33,106 nt of DNA from positions 1-33,106 of the forward strand of contig DUMY01000020.1 of assembly GCA_012839645.1 (NCBI GenBank), in the 5' to 3' direction. Each line of letters begins with the position of its first letter. Within the stretch, counting starts at the first letter, position 1. Source of the stretch: Syntrophomonadaceae bacterium. GTDB taxonomy: Bacteria > Bacillota > DSM-12270 > Thermacetogeniales > Thermacetogeniaceae. This document shows positions 20,921-28,526 of this stretch, piece by piece. The notes beneath the pieces were generated by a model. It saw nothing but the letters and a program-made list of their open reading frames with translations, made no database searches and had not been told where the DNA came from. The translations under genes were made by a program, and so were the position numbers.

Positions 20921-23007
20921 AATCTCTTTTGATGCCTCCCTGTCACATCCAATTCCGCATCTATCTTGTCAATATCAGGTTCGATTTCTTTCCTAGGCAT
21001 GCCCCGGCGCGAACGTGCAACTAGCTCTTTACGCAGTTCGATAATCAGGTCCCGGGCCTCTGCCGCTCTTTCAAAGGCCAGTTCACGGGCAGCCTGGCGC
21101 ATCTCTTTTTCTAGCTGTGAAATAAGCTTCTCCAGTTCTTTGTTGTTCATGCTGCCCAGGGACTTCCCTGCCTTATAAGTTCCCTTTTCCTCGGCCACCT
21201 CTGCCGGGAGGGTGATTTCGATCACACCCCGCACATCTTTCTGGATGCTGCGTGGGGTAATGCCGTGCCTTTCATTATAATCCATCTGAATACTGCGTCT
21301 CCTGTTGGTCTCATCGATGGCCCGCTGCATAGAGTCAGTGATCCTATCCGCAAACATAATCACCTTACCCTCCACATTTCTGGCAGCACGCCCAATAGTT
21401 TGGATCAACGAGCGCTCAGAGCGCAGGAAACCTTCTTTATCTGCATCCAGTATGGCTACCAGAGCTACCTCCGGGAGGTCCAAACCCTCCCGCAGGAGGT
21501 TAATGCCTACCAGCACATCAAAAACCCCCAAGCGCAGATCCCTCAAAATCTCCATCCGCTCCAGGGTTTTAATTTCCGAATGCAGGTAACGCACCCTGAT
21601 CCCCAGTTCACGCAGATAATCGGTCAGATCCTCGGCCATCTTCTTGGTTAGGGTAGTCACCAGGACCCGCTGCTCTTTTTCCACCCGGATGCGGATCTCC
21701 CCTACCAGATCATCTACCTGTCCTTTGGCAGGACGTACCTCCACCTCCGGATCGATCAGCCCGGTGGGCCGCACAATCTGCTCCACCACCTGGTGGCTGT
21801 GATCCGTCTCAAAAGAGCCCGGAGTCGCCGAGACAAAAATAATTCGCGGCACCTTGGCTAAAAACTCGTCAAAACGCAAGGGCCTGTTATCCAGAGCAGA
21901 GGGGAGCCTGAACCCATAGTCCACCAATGTACTCTTCCTGCTGAAATCACCCGCATACATCCCATTGATCTGGGGTACGGTGATATGTGACTCATCGATC
22001 ACCACCAGAAAATCTTCAGGAAAGAAGTCGAGCAAGCAGTAGGGGGGCTCTCCAGGGTTGCGCCCGGTCAGGTGACGGGAGTAATTCTCGATCCCTTTGC
22101 AAATGCCCACCTCCCGCATCATCTCCAGATCATAAAGTGTACGCTGCTCCAGACGTTGGGCTTCTAAGAGTTTTTCTTCTCTACGCAGTTCCTCTAAGCG
22201 CTCATCCAACTCCTTCTCGATCCCCTGGATTGTTTTTTCCATTTGGTCAGGAGCTGTTACATAGTGAGAGGCTGGGAAAACCACCGCATGGAGGCGCCGC
22301 GCCAGGACCTCCCCGGTGAGGGTATCTATCTCTAAAATGCGGTCGATCTCATCACCGAAAAACTCCACCCGCAGGGCCTTCTCAGTAAAAGAAGCAGGGA
22401 AGATCTCCACCACATCACCCCGCACCCGAAAGCGCCCCCGCGCAAACTCGTAGTCATTGCGCTGGTACTGGATATCCACCAGCCGGGCGATCACCTCATC
22501 CCGGTCGATGGTCATCCCCTGGCGCAGGGAAACCATCATCTCCCGATAATAGACCGGGGAACCCAAGCCATAGATACAGGAAACACTGGCCACGATGATA
22601 ACATCATCCCGCTCAAAGATACTGGCAGTGGCCGAGTGCCGCAGTTTATCTATCTCCTCATTTAATGAGGAATCCTTTTCAATATAGGTATCAGTCTGAG
22701 GCACATAGGCCTCTGGCTGGTAATAGTCATAATAGCTGACAAAATACTCCACAGCGTGGTCCGGAAAAAACTCCCTGAACTCTCCGCAGAGCTGAGCAGC
22801 CAGTGTCTTATTGGGGGCAATAACCAGTGTGGGCTTCTGCACCTCCTGGATAACTCCAGCGATCGTGAAAGTTTTTCCCGAACCGGTCACCCCTAACAGA
22901 GTCTGAAAAGGCATACCAGAGGTAACCCCTTCGCTCAAAGATGCGATGGCCTCCGGCTGATCCCCGGTAGGAGAAAAGGAACTTTTTAGTGTAAATTCCA
23001 TCATCAT
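20869..23007 (-). CDS. uvrB: Excinuclease ABC subunit B
   Basis: DNA-damage verification helicase of nucleotide excision repair. The 712-residue protein shows Walker [10 protein letters not shown], the beta-hairpin region [12 protein letters not shown], helicase motif [17 protein letters not shown] with [10 protein letters not shown], and a C-terminal UVR motif ([17 protein letters not shown]) that binds UvrC. Three ATG codons in a row lie at the start (22999-23007); AGGGGG suits the third best. The C-terminal tail of about 45 residues after the UVR motif is basic, longer than in many relatives, and overlaps uvrA by 52 bp. First gene of the operon, with the promoter described separately. Confidence 0.97.
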   Translation of the reverse strand: MMMEFTLKSSFSPTGDQPEAIASLSEGVTSGMPFQTLLGVTGSGKTFTIAGVIQEVQKPTLVIAPNKTLAAQLCGEFREFFPDHAVEYFVSYYDYYQPEAYVPQTDTYIEKDSSLNEEIDKLRHSATASIFERDDVIIVASVSCIYGLGSPVYYREMMVSLRQGMTIDRDEVIARLVDIQYQRNDYEFARGRFRVRGDVVEIFPASFTEKALRVEFFGDEIDRILEIDTLTGEVLARRLHAVVFPASHYVTAPDQMEKTIQGIEKELDERLEELRREEKLLEAQRLEQRTLYDLEMMREVGICKGIENYSRHLTGRNPGEPPYCLLDFFPEDFLVVIDESHITVPQINGMYAGDFSRKSTLVDYGFRLPSALDNRPLRFDEFLAKVPRIIFVSATPGSFETDHSHQVVEQIVRPTGLIDPEVEVRPAKGQVDDLVGEIRIRVEKEQRVLVTTLTKKMAEDLTDYLRELGIRVRYLHSEIKTLERMEILRDLRLGVFDVLVGINLLREGLDLPEVALVAILDADKEGFLRSERSLIQTIGRAARNVEGKVIMFADRITDSMQRAIDETNRRRSIQMDYNERHGITPRSIQKDVRGVIEITLPAEVAEEKGTYKAGKSLGSMNNKELEKLISQLEKEMRQAARELAFERAAEARDLIIELRKELVARSRRGMPRKEIEPDIDKIDAELDVTGRHQKRLCVPDRKKKSTSRHGTG

Positions 23008-23061
23008 ACCCCCTGATCAAATTAGCCGCCGCTTTAATAATAAAATGGCAGCCGCTAAGAT

Positions 23062-23070
23062 CTATCCACA
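23062..23070 (+). promoter_or_regulatory. DnaA-box-like site 1 (CTATCCACA)
   Basis: One mismatch from the consensus TTATCCACA. It lies just downstream of the uvrB -10 in the direction of transcription, near the predicted start point. It is in the same orientation as site 2 and exactly 30 bp away, and both continue with AC. Confidence 0.5.
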
Positions 23071-23074
23071 ACGC

Positions 23075-23104
23075 ATTATACCATAAAAAAATTATCCACA
23101 ACAA
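23075..23104 (-). promoter_or_regulatory. uvrBAC promoter
   Basis: Minus-strand -35 TTGTTG (23099-23104), 18-nt spacer, and a perfect -10 TATAAT (23075-23080) preceded by TGG in the extended -10 position. It is about 70 bp upstream of the uvrB start codons. No clostridial LexA box (GAAC-N4-GTTC) was seen. Two DnaA-box-like sites overlap or flank it. Confidence 0.75.
23092..23100 (+). promoter_or_regulatory. DnaA box 2 (TTATCCACA), overlapping the uvrB -35
   Basis: Exact match to the Bacillus/E. coli DnaA box consensus. Its right end overlaps the -35 hexamer (23099-23104) of the uvrB promoter, so bound DnaA could compete with RNA polymerase. Confidence 0.6.
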
Positions 23105-23198
23105 CAGAAGAAAAGGTGATGGAAGAGGTAAACAGTCATCTGTCCCCGTTAATAGAAGTACCCTCGTAAGGCCATAATAAAAGAAAAGAACTGCGGAA

Positions 23199-23936
23199 GT
23201 GACTGCTGTGAATGAAGCTCTGGTAGTAATTGTTCGCGGTGTTATTGGATTTGTTACACTGCTGATCTTTGCACGTCTGTTAGGAAAACAACAGATCAGC
23301 CAACTTACCTTTTTTGACTATGTGCTGGGAATCACCATCGGCTCCATAGCTGCCAGCCTGACCACAGACCTCACCACCAGGGCGTGGCCACACTGGGTCG
23401 GACTGGTAGTCTGGACCTTGATGGTAGCTGCTTTACAGTGGATAACCCTGAAGTGGAGGTATGCTTCCAAGTATATTGATGGGGAACCGACTGTGGTGAT
23501 CATGAACGGCAAAATCATGGAAGATACCATGAAAAAAACACGCTACCGTACCAGCGATCTCCTGGAGCAGCTTCGTCTCAAGGAGGTTTTCGACCTATCC
23601 CAGGTGGAATTCGCAGTTTTGGAAACCAACGGCCAACTTTCAGTACTCAAAAAATCAGAGTATCAAACGGTTACCACGCAGGACCTAAACATTTCTACGG
23701 ATTATCAGGGAATAGGCACTGAATTGATCTATGACGGGGTTGTGGTGGAACAAAACCTTAAACAAGTGGATCTGGATCGAACTTGGCTGGACAACCAACT
23801 GAGAAACCAGGGGATTAATGACCCTTCTGAAGTATTCCTGGCTAACCTTGACACACAGGGAAATCTATATATCGACAGATACCGGGATCACATCCAAAAG
23901 CTCACAGATGTTGGGGATTATCCCGGCCCACATTGA
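23199..23936 (+). CDS. DUF421 (YetF-type) membrane protein
   Basis: A 245-residue protein with about three N-terminal membrane helices (residues 8-80) including the family motif ARLLGKQQISQLTFFDYVLGI, followed by two soluble YetF-type domains containing GEPTVVIMNGKI, LLEQLRLKEV and VEFAVLETNGQLSV. The family is widespread in spore-formers and linked to spore or envelope functions, but its biochemistry is not settled. GTG at 23199 is the outermost start and has only a weak SD; GTG at 23208 is the alternative. It is divergent from uvrB and immediately followed by a DUF4363 gene, the usual pairing for this family. Confidence 0.88.
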   Translation: MTAVNEALVVIVRGVIGFVTLLIFARLLGKQQISQLTFFDYVLGITIGSIAASLTTDLTTRAWPHWVGLVVWTLMVAALQWITLKWRYASKYIDGEPTVVIMNGKIMEDTMKKTRYRTSDLLEQLRLKEVFDLSQVEFAVLETNGQLSVLKKSEYQTVTTQDLNISTDYQGIGTELIYDGVVVEQNLKQVDLDRTWLDNQLRNQGINDPSEVFLANLDTQGNLYIDRYRDHIQKLTDVGDYPGPH

Positions 23937-23947
23937 GGTGAACAGTT

Positions 23948-24313
23948 ATAAAGAAAGCCATCTACTACCTGCTTCCTGTTGCTCTTCTGGCTCTATTTGT
24001 CGCAGTCATGCTTTCAGGTTCTTACCTAAAACAGCCCAGGGGGAAAGATGAAAATGTCCCGGGCAAACTGGCTTTAGTGAAGGAAAATGTCAGGAACGCG
24101 GACTGGGAGAGTGCCCAGCAAGATTTAGAAGACACGGAAAAGGCATGGAAAAAAGTCATCCCCCGGATCCAGTTCAGTATGGAAAGGGATGAAATCAACA
24201 ACCTGGGTATTAGCCTGGCTAGGGCACGGGCAGCAATTACAGCCAAAGATAAAGCAGGAGCATTAATGGAACTGGAGGAGGCAGCCAGCCACTGGCACAA
24301 CCTGGGGAATTAA
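23948..24313 (+). CDS. DUF4363 family protein, probable AUA start
   Basis: A small protein of about 121 residues. It begins with a single membrane helix or signal anchor (IYYLLPVALLALFVAVML), then LSGSYLKQPRG, then a charged alpha-helical soluble domain. DUF4363 genes typically follow DUF421 genes, as here. The frame is open from just after an in-frame TGA at 23939-23941, and no ATG, GTG or TTG precedes the helix. The codon at the expected position is ATA (23948-23950), 7 nt after a good GAGGTG. The first ATG (24008) would delete the membrane helix. So either AUA initiates, or an ATG has mutated or been misread. Function unknown. Confidence 0.72.
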   Translation: MKKAIYYLLPVALLALFVAVMLSGSYLKQPRGKDENVPGKLALVKENVRNADWESAQQDLEDTEKAWKKVIPRIQFSMERDEINNLGISLARARAAITAKDKAGALMELEEAASHWHNLGN

Positions 24314-24357
24314 CCCCAACCAGCTGTTACCTGGAACATATTGGTATTGACTTTTGC

Positions 24358-24399
24358 CTGGGCATATCTGGCACCTAGTAACAAGTTAACGATGCCCAG
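24358..24399. repeat. Inverted repeat between convergent genes
   Basis: CTGGGCAT and ATGCCCAG are perfect 8-bp arms separated by 26 nt, between the ends of the DUF4363 gene and the minus-strand gene at 24422. The region also has AGTTAAC twice and several TTAAC units. It might act as a bidirectional terminator, but there is no classical T-tract. Confidence 0.35.
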
Positions 24400-24421
24400 T
24401 TAACTTTCCTAACTTTTTAAC

Positions 24422-25432
24422 TTAGTTATTTTCGGCAGTTTCTTTGAGAACCCGGGAGATGATCTCGTTAATTTCCCCTTCTATAAAACAGATACCTTCT
24501 TTTTCTTGTTCTTCCTGGGAGACATCTAAGTCCCTCCCGGTTTGTGCCAGCAAAGACTTGATCTCTTGAAGTTTCTTGCCTGCTTTCCGCAAATGATCAG
24601 GCATTCTTTCATCCTTCCCCAGGTCCCAGACTATATCACCTGGTAAGGAAGAGATATCGTTGTAACAGCAGGTCAGATCAACAACCGCCACTTGAATCTC
24701 CGGGAAGAACAGCACCACCCGATCCTTTGGCTCAATCCAGGAGTGAAAAGCCTTTACTTTATGGTTACAGCTTAATGCCTGGACCAAGATCTCCTGCATC
24801 ACTTCTGATCCCATCCCTGGAGATCCCTTGATCACATAACGCTTCCTGCAGTCGCACAAAATGTGGTTGAGCAAATCCACTTCTCCCAACGCAGTCACAC
24901 TACCGGCAAAATAACGCTTGAGGTTAGATTCCCTCTCCTGAAACTCCTGTATCCAACCGGCAGCCTTCTTTATTACTTCTGTTTCTAACTGGGCACTACA
25001 GCCAGGATAAAAAGAGTTGTGGATTTCTCTGGCAGACTGTAATATATGCTCAATTTTTTCGCATTTCAAAGACATGTAATCTTTTGGCAAATCATTTTCA
25101 CCTGGTAGTTCCAGAATAGATACTTTAAGATGCGCAAGAAAGTAGTCCCGGTTGGCACATGGGTGGTCGTAGCAGAGAACACCGAATGCCCTTGAGGAGA
25201 CTGTTAATCCCTCCAGCACCATCGGATCCTCTGCCCGGTGAAAATAGTTCGTAGGCAAACCACGGTCCTCCAGTGCCAATCCCAACATACGGATAACCAA
25301 ACTCTGTCCCCTAGGTGTGCTCCCTTGGAGCAGGTATAATCTCTTCAATTCCTTAAACAAATCGGGCCAAAACGATAAAAACCCTCCACATGTAAGGGCA
25401 CTGGCAAAAAAATGTCTGTTCTTATTGTTCAT
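24422..25432 (-). CDS. Degenerate tandem P-loop protein, PRK06851-like
   Basis: The 336-residue protein has two homologous halves. Each starts with a phenylalanine-rich lead-in (HFFASALTCGGFLSF; RYFAGSVTALGEVDLL), a beta strand and a glycine loop in the Walker A position. The relatives I recognise (PRK06851-type ATPases of spore-formers) carry GGPGTGKST-like loops. Here the first loop reads GSTPRGQS (37-44) and the second GSPGMGSE (203-210), so both catalytic lysines are gone. The protein is thus probably not an ATPase but keeps the fold. The ATG at 25430-25432 has only a weak SD (GGAAG close by). It stands alone, convergent with DUF4363. Family assignment is from memory of motifs. Confidence 0.62.
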   Translation of the reverse strand: MNNKNRHFFASALTCGGFLSFWPDLFKELKRLYLLQGSTPRGQSLVIRMLGLALEDRGLPTNYFHRAEDPMVLEGLTVSSRAFGVLCYDHPCANRDYFLAHLKVSILELPGENDLPKDYMSLKCEKIEHILQSAREIHNSFYPGCSAQLETEVIKKAAGWIQEFQERESNLKRYFAGSVTALGEVDLLNHILCDCRKRYVIKGSPGMGSEVMQEILVQALSCNHKVKAFHSWIEPKDRVVLFFPEIQVAVVDLTCCYNDISSLPGDIVWDLGKDERMPDHLRKAGKKLQEIKSLLAQTGRDLDVSQEEQEKEGICFIEGEINEIISRVLKETAENN

Positions 25433-25528
25433 CTTCCGGAACTACCCGCTAAAAAAATCAGGTAGCACCCTCACCCCCTGCCATGACTTTTCTACATATT
25501 ATTAAACAGAAGGGAAAGGTGTGACAGA

Positions 25529-25553
25529 TTGGTGGTTGGTCGTTAGTCGTTAG
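25529..25553 (+). repeat. Intergenic GGTTGGTC/GTTAGTC repeat, copy 2
   Basis: TTGGTGGTTGGTCGTTAGTC followed by GTTAG. Shares the core GTGGTTGGTC-N-TTAGT with 13308-13339 and the inverted copy at 29998-30023. Confidence 0.6.
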
Positions 25554-25571
25554 AAAAAAGATGCTCGGGCG

Positions 25572-25593
25572 AAAAACTGATGCAAGACAGTTT
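25572..25593 (-). terminator. Weak terminator candidate after the MinJ-like gene
   Basis: AAACTG / CAGTTT stem with an 8-nt loop and five T residues on the minus strand, about 50 bp downstream of the MinJ-like stop. The stem is short and AT-rich. Confidence 0.35.
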
Positions 25594-25600
25594 CTGGCCC

Positions 25601-25633
25601 CTCAGACTTCTGACTTCCGGTTTCTGACTTCTG
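25601..25633 (+). repeat. Short direct repeat TTCTGACTTC
   Basis: TTCTGACTTC occurs at 25608-25617 and 25622-25631, preceded by the partial unit CAGACTTC. This low-complexity CTGACTT type is known as dispersed intergenic filler in several Firmicute genomes. It lies immediately downstream of the MinJ-like gene. Confidence 0.5.
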
Positions 25634-25639
25634 TTTTTC

Positions 25640-26875
25640 TTAATGTTTGCGGAAAAAACGTTGAAGGAATTTTTTGAGGGGACTTCCCATGACAAAATCC
25701 ACATTAGGAGCATCTCCGGGTTCAGGAACAGTGATCTCACCCAGTGGAGAACCCGGCTCACGATTTACCCTGACAAACCTGGTTTCCCCGGTTTCGTTGG
25801 AAAGCTCCAGCATGAACGAGGAACCCATAAAATCAAGCACCCAAGACAATTCATATCTGGAATTGACAGGTTGACCGCCCACACTATGGATCACATCCCC
25901 GGACCTGATTCCCGCAAGGTGAGCAGGTGATCCCTTGATCACGTCCAGCACCATCACTCCGGTAGAAGGGGGAACAAAACGTGGTCTCCCCTGCAGCTCC
26001 TCGCGTCGCCCCAGGAAAACCACCAGTTCATGACCCAGCGCTGAGAACAGCGCTGGAAAGATAGCCAGCTGTGGGTTGTGAGAAGCCACAACAGCAAGCC
26101 CCAGCAGAATTACGCTGTAACCGGCAAGGTGGCTTGCAGAACGTTTTGTGCGTTCCCGGGGAAGGCAGGTGATAGCCAACTCTCCATACCCCAGTGCAGC
26201 CACAACAGGTAGAATATGGTACATGGCTTCCTGGTCAGACGCTATATCCCAGGGACGAATCAGCGGCCACCACTCCGGCATTTTCATCAATTCTCCTGGC
26301 ACCTGGTCAGCACCTAAAAGGATCATCATCACAGCCAGTGGTATCGGCCAGAACTTCTGAAGGTTAAAGGCACCCACCACACGCCCGGCAGGATTACGGA
26401 CATAAACAGGAAGGGGATCCTGATGTCCACTCAAAAGAATCAAAATGCTTTCCACAAGGTGCAGAACCGCAACAAGACCCATTAGACCAGGAACATTTAC
26501 CTGAGGATATCCAAATACGAGAGAGATGATCGCCAGAATACCGCCGGCATAAGAGAAGCATAACAACCTAGGACTGATCAGCATCAACACCAAAGCAATA
26601 ATCCAGAGCCAAGCCACCCCTACCCCGTTGATGGTCACCCCGAAGACAATCATGAGAAAACTTCCTAGAATACCCCCGATGATTCCATATACCAAAGCTA
26701 TCAAAGATACACGCAGAGGTGAATCTTGGAGACCATAAATGGCCTCCTTAGTTTTTAACATGCGCCTGTACTGCATCCATACCAGGAGCACCACTAGCCA
26801 GAAAAAAGGCTCCACCAACACTTTTAAAACAACAAAGGCGGATTGGTGAAGAATATTAACCCAGGAAAAATCCAT
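25640..26875 (-). CDS. PDZ-domain polytopic membrane protein, MinJ-like
   Basis: A 411-residue protein with six to eight predicted membrane helices over about residues 10-285, then a cytoplasmic or extracellular PDZ domain (about 300-380) with GVMVLDVIKGSPAHLAGIRSGDVIHSVGGQPV-like sequence recognisable in segments such as GSPAHLAGIRSGD. It has no protease motif. In Bacillus, MinJ bridges DivIVA and MinCD at the pole and septum, and its gene lies close to ftsE-ftsX and ctpB. The same neighbourhood here (ctp 11 bp upstream, then an M23 hydrolase, ftsX, ftsE) supports a MinJ-like role. ATG at 26873-26875. The equivalence is inferred from layout and synteny. Confidence 0.65.
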   Translation of the reverse strand: MDFSWVNILHQSAFVVLKVLVEPFFWLVVLLVWMQYRRMLKTKEAIYGLQDSPLRVSLIALVYGIIGGILGSFLMIVFGVTINGVGVAWLWIIALVLMLISPRLLCFSYAGGILAIISLVFGYPQVNVPGLMGLVAVLHLVESILILLSGHQDPLPVYVRNPAGRVVGAFNLQKFWPIPLAVMMILLGADQVPGELMKMPEWWPLIRPWDIASDQEAMYHILPVVAALGYGELAITCLPRERTKRSASHLAGYSVILLGLAVVASHNPQLAIFPALFSALGHELVVFLGRREELQGRPRFVPPSTGVMVLDVIKGSPAHLAGIRSGDVIHSVGGQPVNSRYELSWVLDFMGSSFMLELSNETGETRFVRVNREPGSPLGEITVPEPGDAPNVDFVMGSPLKKFLQRFFRKH

Positions 26876-26886
26876 CTATTAGCCTC

Positions 26887-28062
26887 CTACGCCGCCTTTT
26901 TATCTCGCTGAAGCTGCTTTTCAAGGACTTCAACAGCCTTTTCCAACTGCAAATCCTTATCTGTATCTTCTGGCTGGTTAATAATAACATCCGGTTCGAT
27001 TCCCTTTTTATGAATATCATGCCTGTCAGGTGTCAGGTACTTGTTGGTGGTCAGCTTTACTCCCTCTCTACTGCCCAGATTAAAAACAGTCTGTACAAGA
27101 CCCTTGCCAAAGGTACGTGTTCCGACCAGCACCCCACTTTCGGTGTCTTTGATAGCACCGGCAACAATTTCAGAAGCACTGGCGCTCCCCCCGTCTATCA
27201 AGACGACAAGTGGCACTTTCACCACTGGACCAACCCGCGTAGGATGCAGAACATCTTCCTCCCCCTCACGGTGGACAATGCGGACAACAGGACCTCTCTT
27301 TAAAAAATACCCCGCCACTTCTACAGCAGCCTGGAGATCCCCCCCGGGATTCCCCCGCAGGTCAAGGACCAACCCACTATATTGAGACTCTTCCAGTTTT
27401 CCCAGTTCCTCATACAGTTGAGCATTTGTACTGGAACGATTAAAATGCAGTACACGCAGATAACCGATGTCCGGGTTATCTTCAAGCATTTTTCCGCTTA
27501 CAGAAGGAACAGCAATTTGCTCTCTGGTCAGCCGCACAGTAAAGGTACGATTCTCCTCTTTGCGCATTATTTCCAGTGAAACATTTGTGCCGGGTTTTCC
27601 CCGCAGAACTGCCGCGGCTTGAATAGTAGTCATGTTTGTGGTTTCCTGATCATTAATCTTGGCAATTACATCACCACTCTTGATTCCCGCACGTGCTGCA
27701 GGTGTCCCGGGTAAAGGGGAAACAACCACAAGCTGTTTGTCCTGATCCACATCGATCTCCACACCTATTCCTCCAAAAGTTCCTTCGATCTGGAGATTCA
27801 ATTCCTTGAATGCTTCCTGGTCCAAGTAGACCGAATACGGATCATCCAGGGCTTCAACCATCCCCTTCACAGCGCCATCCACCAAGGTAGCTGTACTAAC
27901 CTCATCAAGATATTGGCTTTTGATTAAAAAATAGGTGCTGATCAGTTTCTTTACATTGTTTTTGTGTGCCCAATAAAAAAGTCCGCCTACTGCACCTACT
28001 ATCAATAGGATAATTAATACAACCGCTGTAATACGAAAACCGCGGATCTTCAGCCTGTCCAC
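26887..28062 (-). CDS. ctpA: S41-family carboxy-terminal processing protease
   Basis: A membrane-anchored, extracytoplasmic serine protease of about 390 residues. N-terminal anchor helix (about residues 11-31), PDZ domain (IGVEIDVD through AGIKSGDVIAKIND, about 95-180), then the S41 catalytic domain with LDLRGNPGGDL, the nucleophile Ser in GGSASASEIVAGA, and the catalytic Lys in TFGKGLVQ. In Bacillus, CtpB cleaves SpoIVFA in the sigma-K checkpoint; whether this is its counterpart is not shown. The boundary given is the outermost GTG (28060-28062), but that GTG is part of the AGGAGGTG sequence itself. Initiation probably occurs at CTG 28051-28053, 8 nt after AGGAGG. Confidence 0.92.
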   Translation of the reverse strand: MDRLKIRGFRITAVVLIILLIVGAVGGLFYWAHKNNVKKLISTYFLIKSQYLDEVSTATLVDGAVKGMVEALDDPYSVYLDQEAFKELNLQIEGTFGGIGVEIDVDQDKQLVVVSPLPGTPAARAGIKSGDVIAKINDQETTNMTTIQAAAVLRGKPGTNVSLEIMRKEENRTFTVRLTREQIAVPSVSGKMLEDNPDIGYLRVLHFNRSSTNAQLYEELGKLEESQYSGLVLDLRGNPGGDLQAAVEVAGYFLKRGPVVRIVHREGEEDVLHPTRVGPVVKVPLVVLIDGGSASASEIVAGAIKDTESGVLVGTRTFGKGLVQTVFNLGSREGVKLTTNKYLTPDRHDIHKKGIEPDVIINQPEDTDKDLQLEKAVEVLEKQLQRDKKAA

Positions 28063-28203
28063 CTCCTGAATCCTTTCTGCATAATCATGTTTCCTAATAA
28101 CACCACTATATGTATAATATTACACAATTATTATCACTTTTGAAAGCCTCAACTTTGTGTTTATATAACATAAAGCAGAGAAACAGATTTGCCGGCACAG
28201 TCA

Positions 28204-28232
28204 ATTATACACTTTTTTTGTAATGAGGTCAT
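28204..28232 (-). promoter_or_regulatory. Candidate ctp promoter
   Basis: Minus-strand ATGACC (28227-28232), 17-nt spacer, perfect TATAAT (28204-28209). It lies about 140 bp upstream of the ctp start, so the mRNA would have a long AT-rich leader. A second TATA-rich stretch nearer the gene (28110-28125) is an alternative. Confidence 0.5.
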
Positions 28233-28321
28233 TTTCGGATAGCCAGTCACTTTGTTGATAAAAATTAAAAATTATCTTCTTTTTCATGTATGACAAAATT
28301 TTTCCCAAACCCCTTGAAGGA

Positions 28322-28351
28322 TTTACTTCTTTATGAGAGAATATATATAGT
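28322..28351 (+). promoter_or_regulatory. Candidate promoter of the plus-strand RNA
   Basis: TTTACT (28322-28327), 18-nt spacer, TATAGT (28346-28351). Four and five of six matches to consensus. It would start transcription near 28357-28360, just before the structured segment. The -10 lies inside the left 14-bp inverted repeat. Confidence 0.35.
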
Positions 28352-28352
28352 A
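28339..28352. repeat. Left arm of a 14-bp inverted repeat bracketing the RNA
   Basis: GAATATATATAGTA, the exact reverse complement of 28527-28540. The two arms enclose the RNA and its terminator over 202 bp. Part of the match is an AT dinucleotide run, which lowers its weight. Confidence 0.5.
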
Positions 28353-28356
28353 ACAA

Positions 28357-28509
28357 ACAAAATAAATTTTCTCCGAGTCCACATGCCTTGCTTCAACCAA
28401 GGCTGTCGGACCGTTAGGGTGCACTTGGAAACGGGTGTGCCTCCCATTGCGGAAAGGAGAACCTACGACAATAACCAGTCGCAGAGCCTTTCTGCGGCTG
28501 GTTTTTTTT
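28357..28509 (+). ncRNA. Candidate structured RNA of about 150 nt, family not recognised
   Basis: GC-richer than the surrounding AT-rich DNA and highly foldable. An outer helix TTCTCC / GGAGAA (28369-28374 with 28456-28461) can close the structure. Inside is a long hairpin (28374-28413) built from GTCC / GGAC, ACA / TGT and GCCTTG / CAAGGC pairings with single-base bulges and a 7-nt loop. A second arm pairs GGTGCAC with GTGTGCC (28418-28441, two wobbles). An alternative pairing CCGTT / AACGG (28411-28434) conflicts with it. The transcript would end at a strong intrinsic terminator. No plus-strand gene follows, so it is more likely a free-standing small RNA than a riboswitch leader. It did not match any riboswitch, 6S, SRP, tmRNA or RNase P signature I know. 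Confidence 0.5.
28474..28509 (+). terminator. Strong rho-independent terminator of the plus-strand RNA
   Basis: A 12-bp stem (ACCAGTCGCAGA with TCTGCGGCTGGT, one wobble) with a 5-nt loop, leading directly into eight T residues on the plus strand. The minus strand has no T-run after the stem, so it acts in the plus direction, against the neighbouring genes. Confidence 0.85.
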
Positions 28510-28526
28510 GCGAAGATCGGCATCAG

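Noticed and set aside
23119..23169. 16-codon plus-strand frame upstream of DUF421, a possible leader peptide
   Set aside because: The SD-like AAGGTG abuts the ATG with no spacing, and no attenuator structure follows.
24358..24399. Inverted repeat as a definite bidirectional terminator
   Set aside because: Arms are 8 bp with a 26-nt loop and there is no T-tract on either side; kept only as a repeat.
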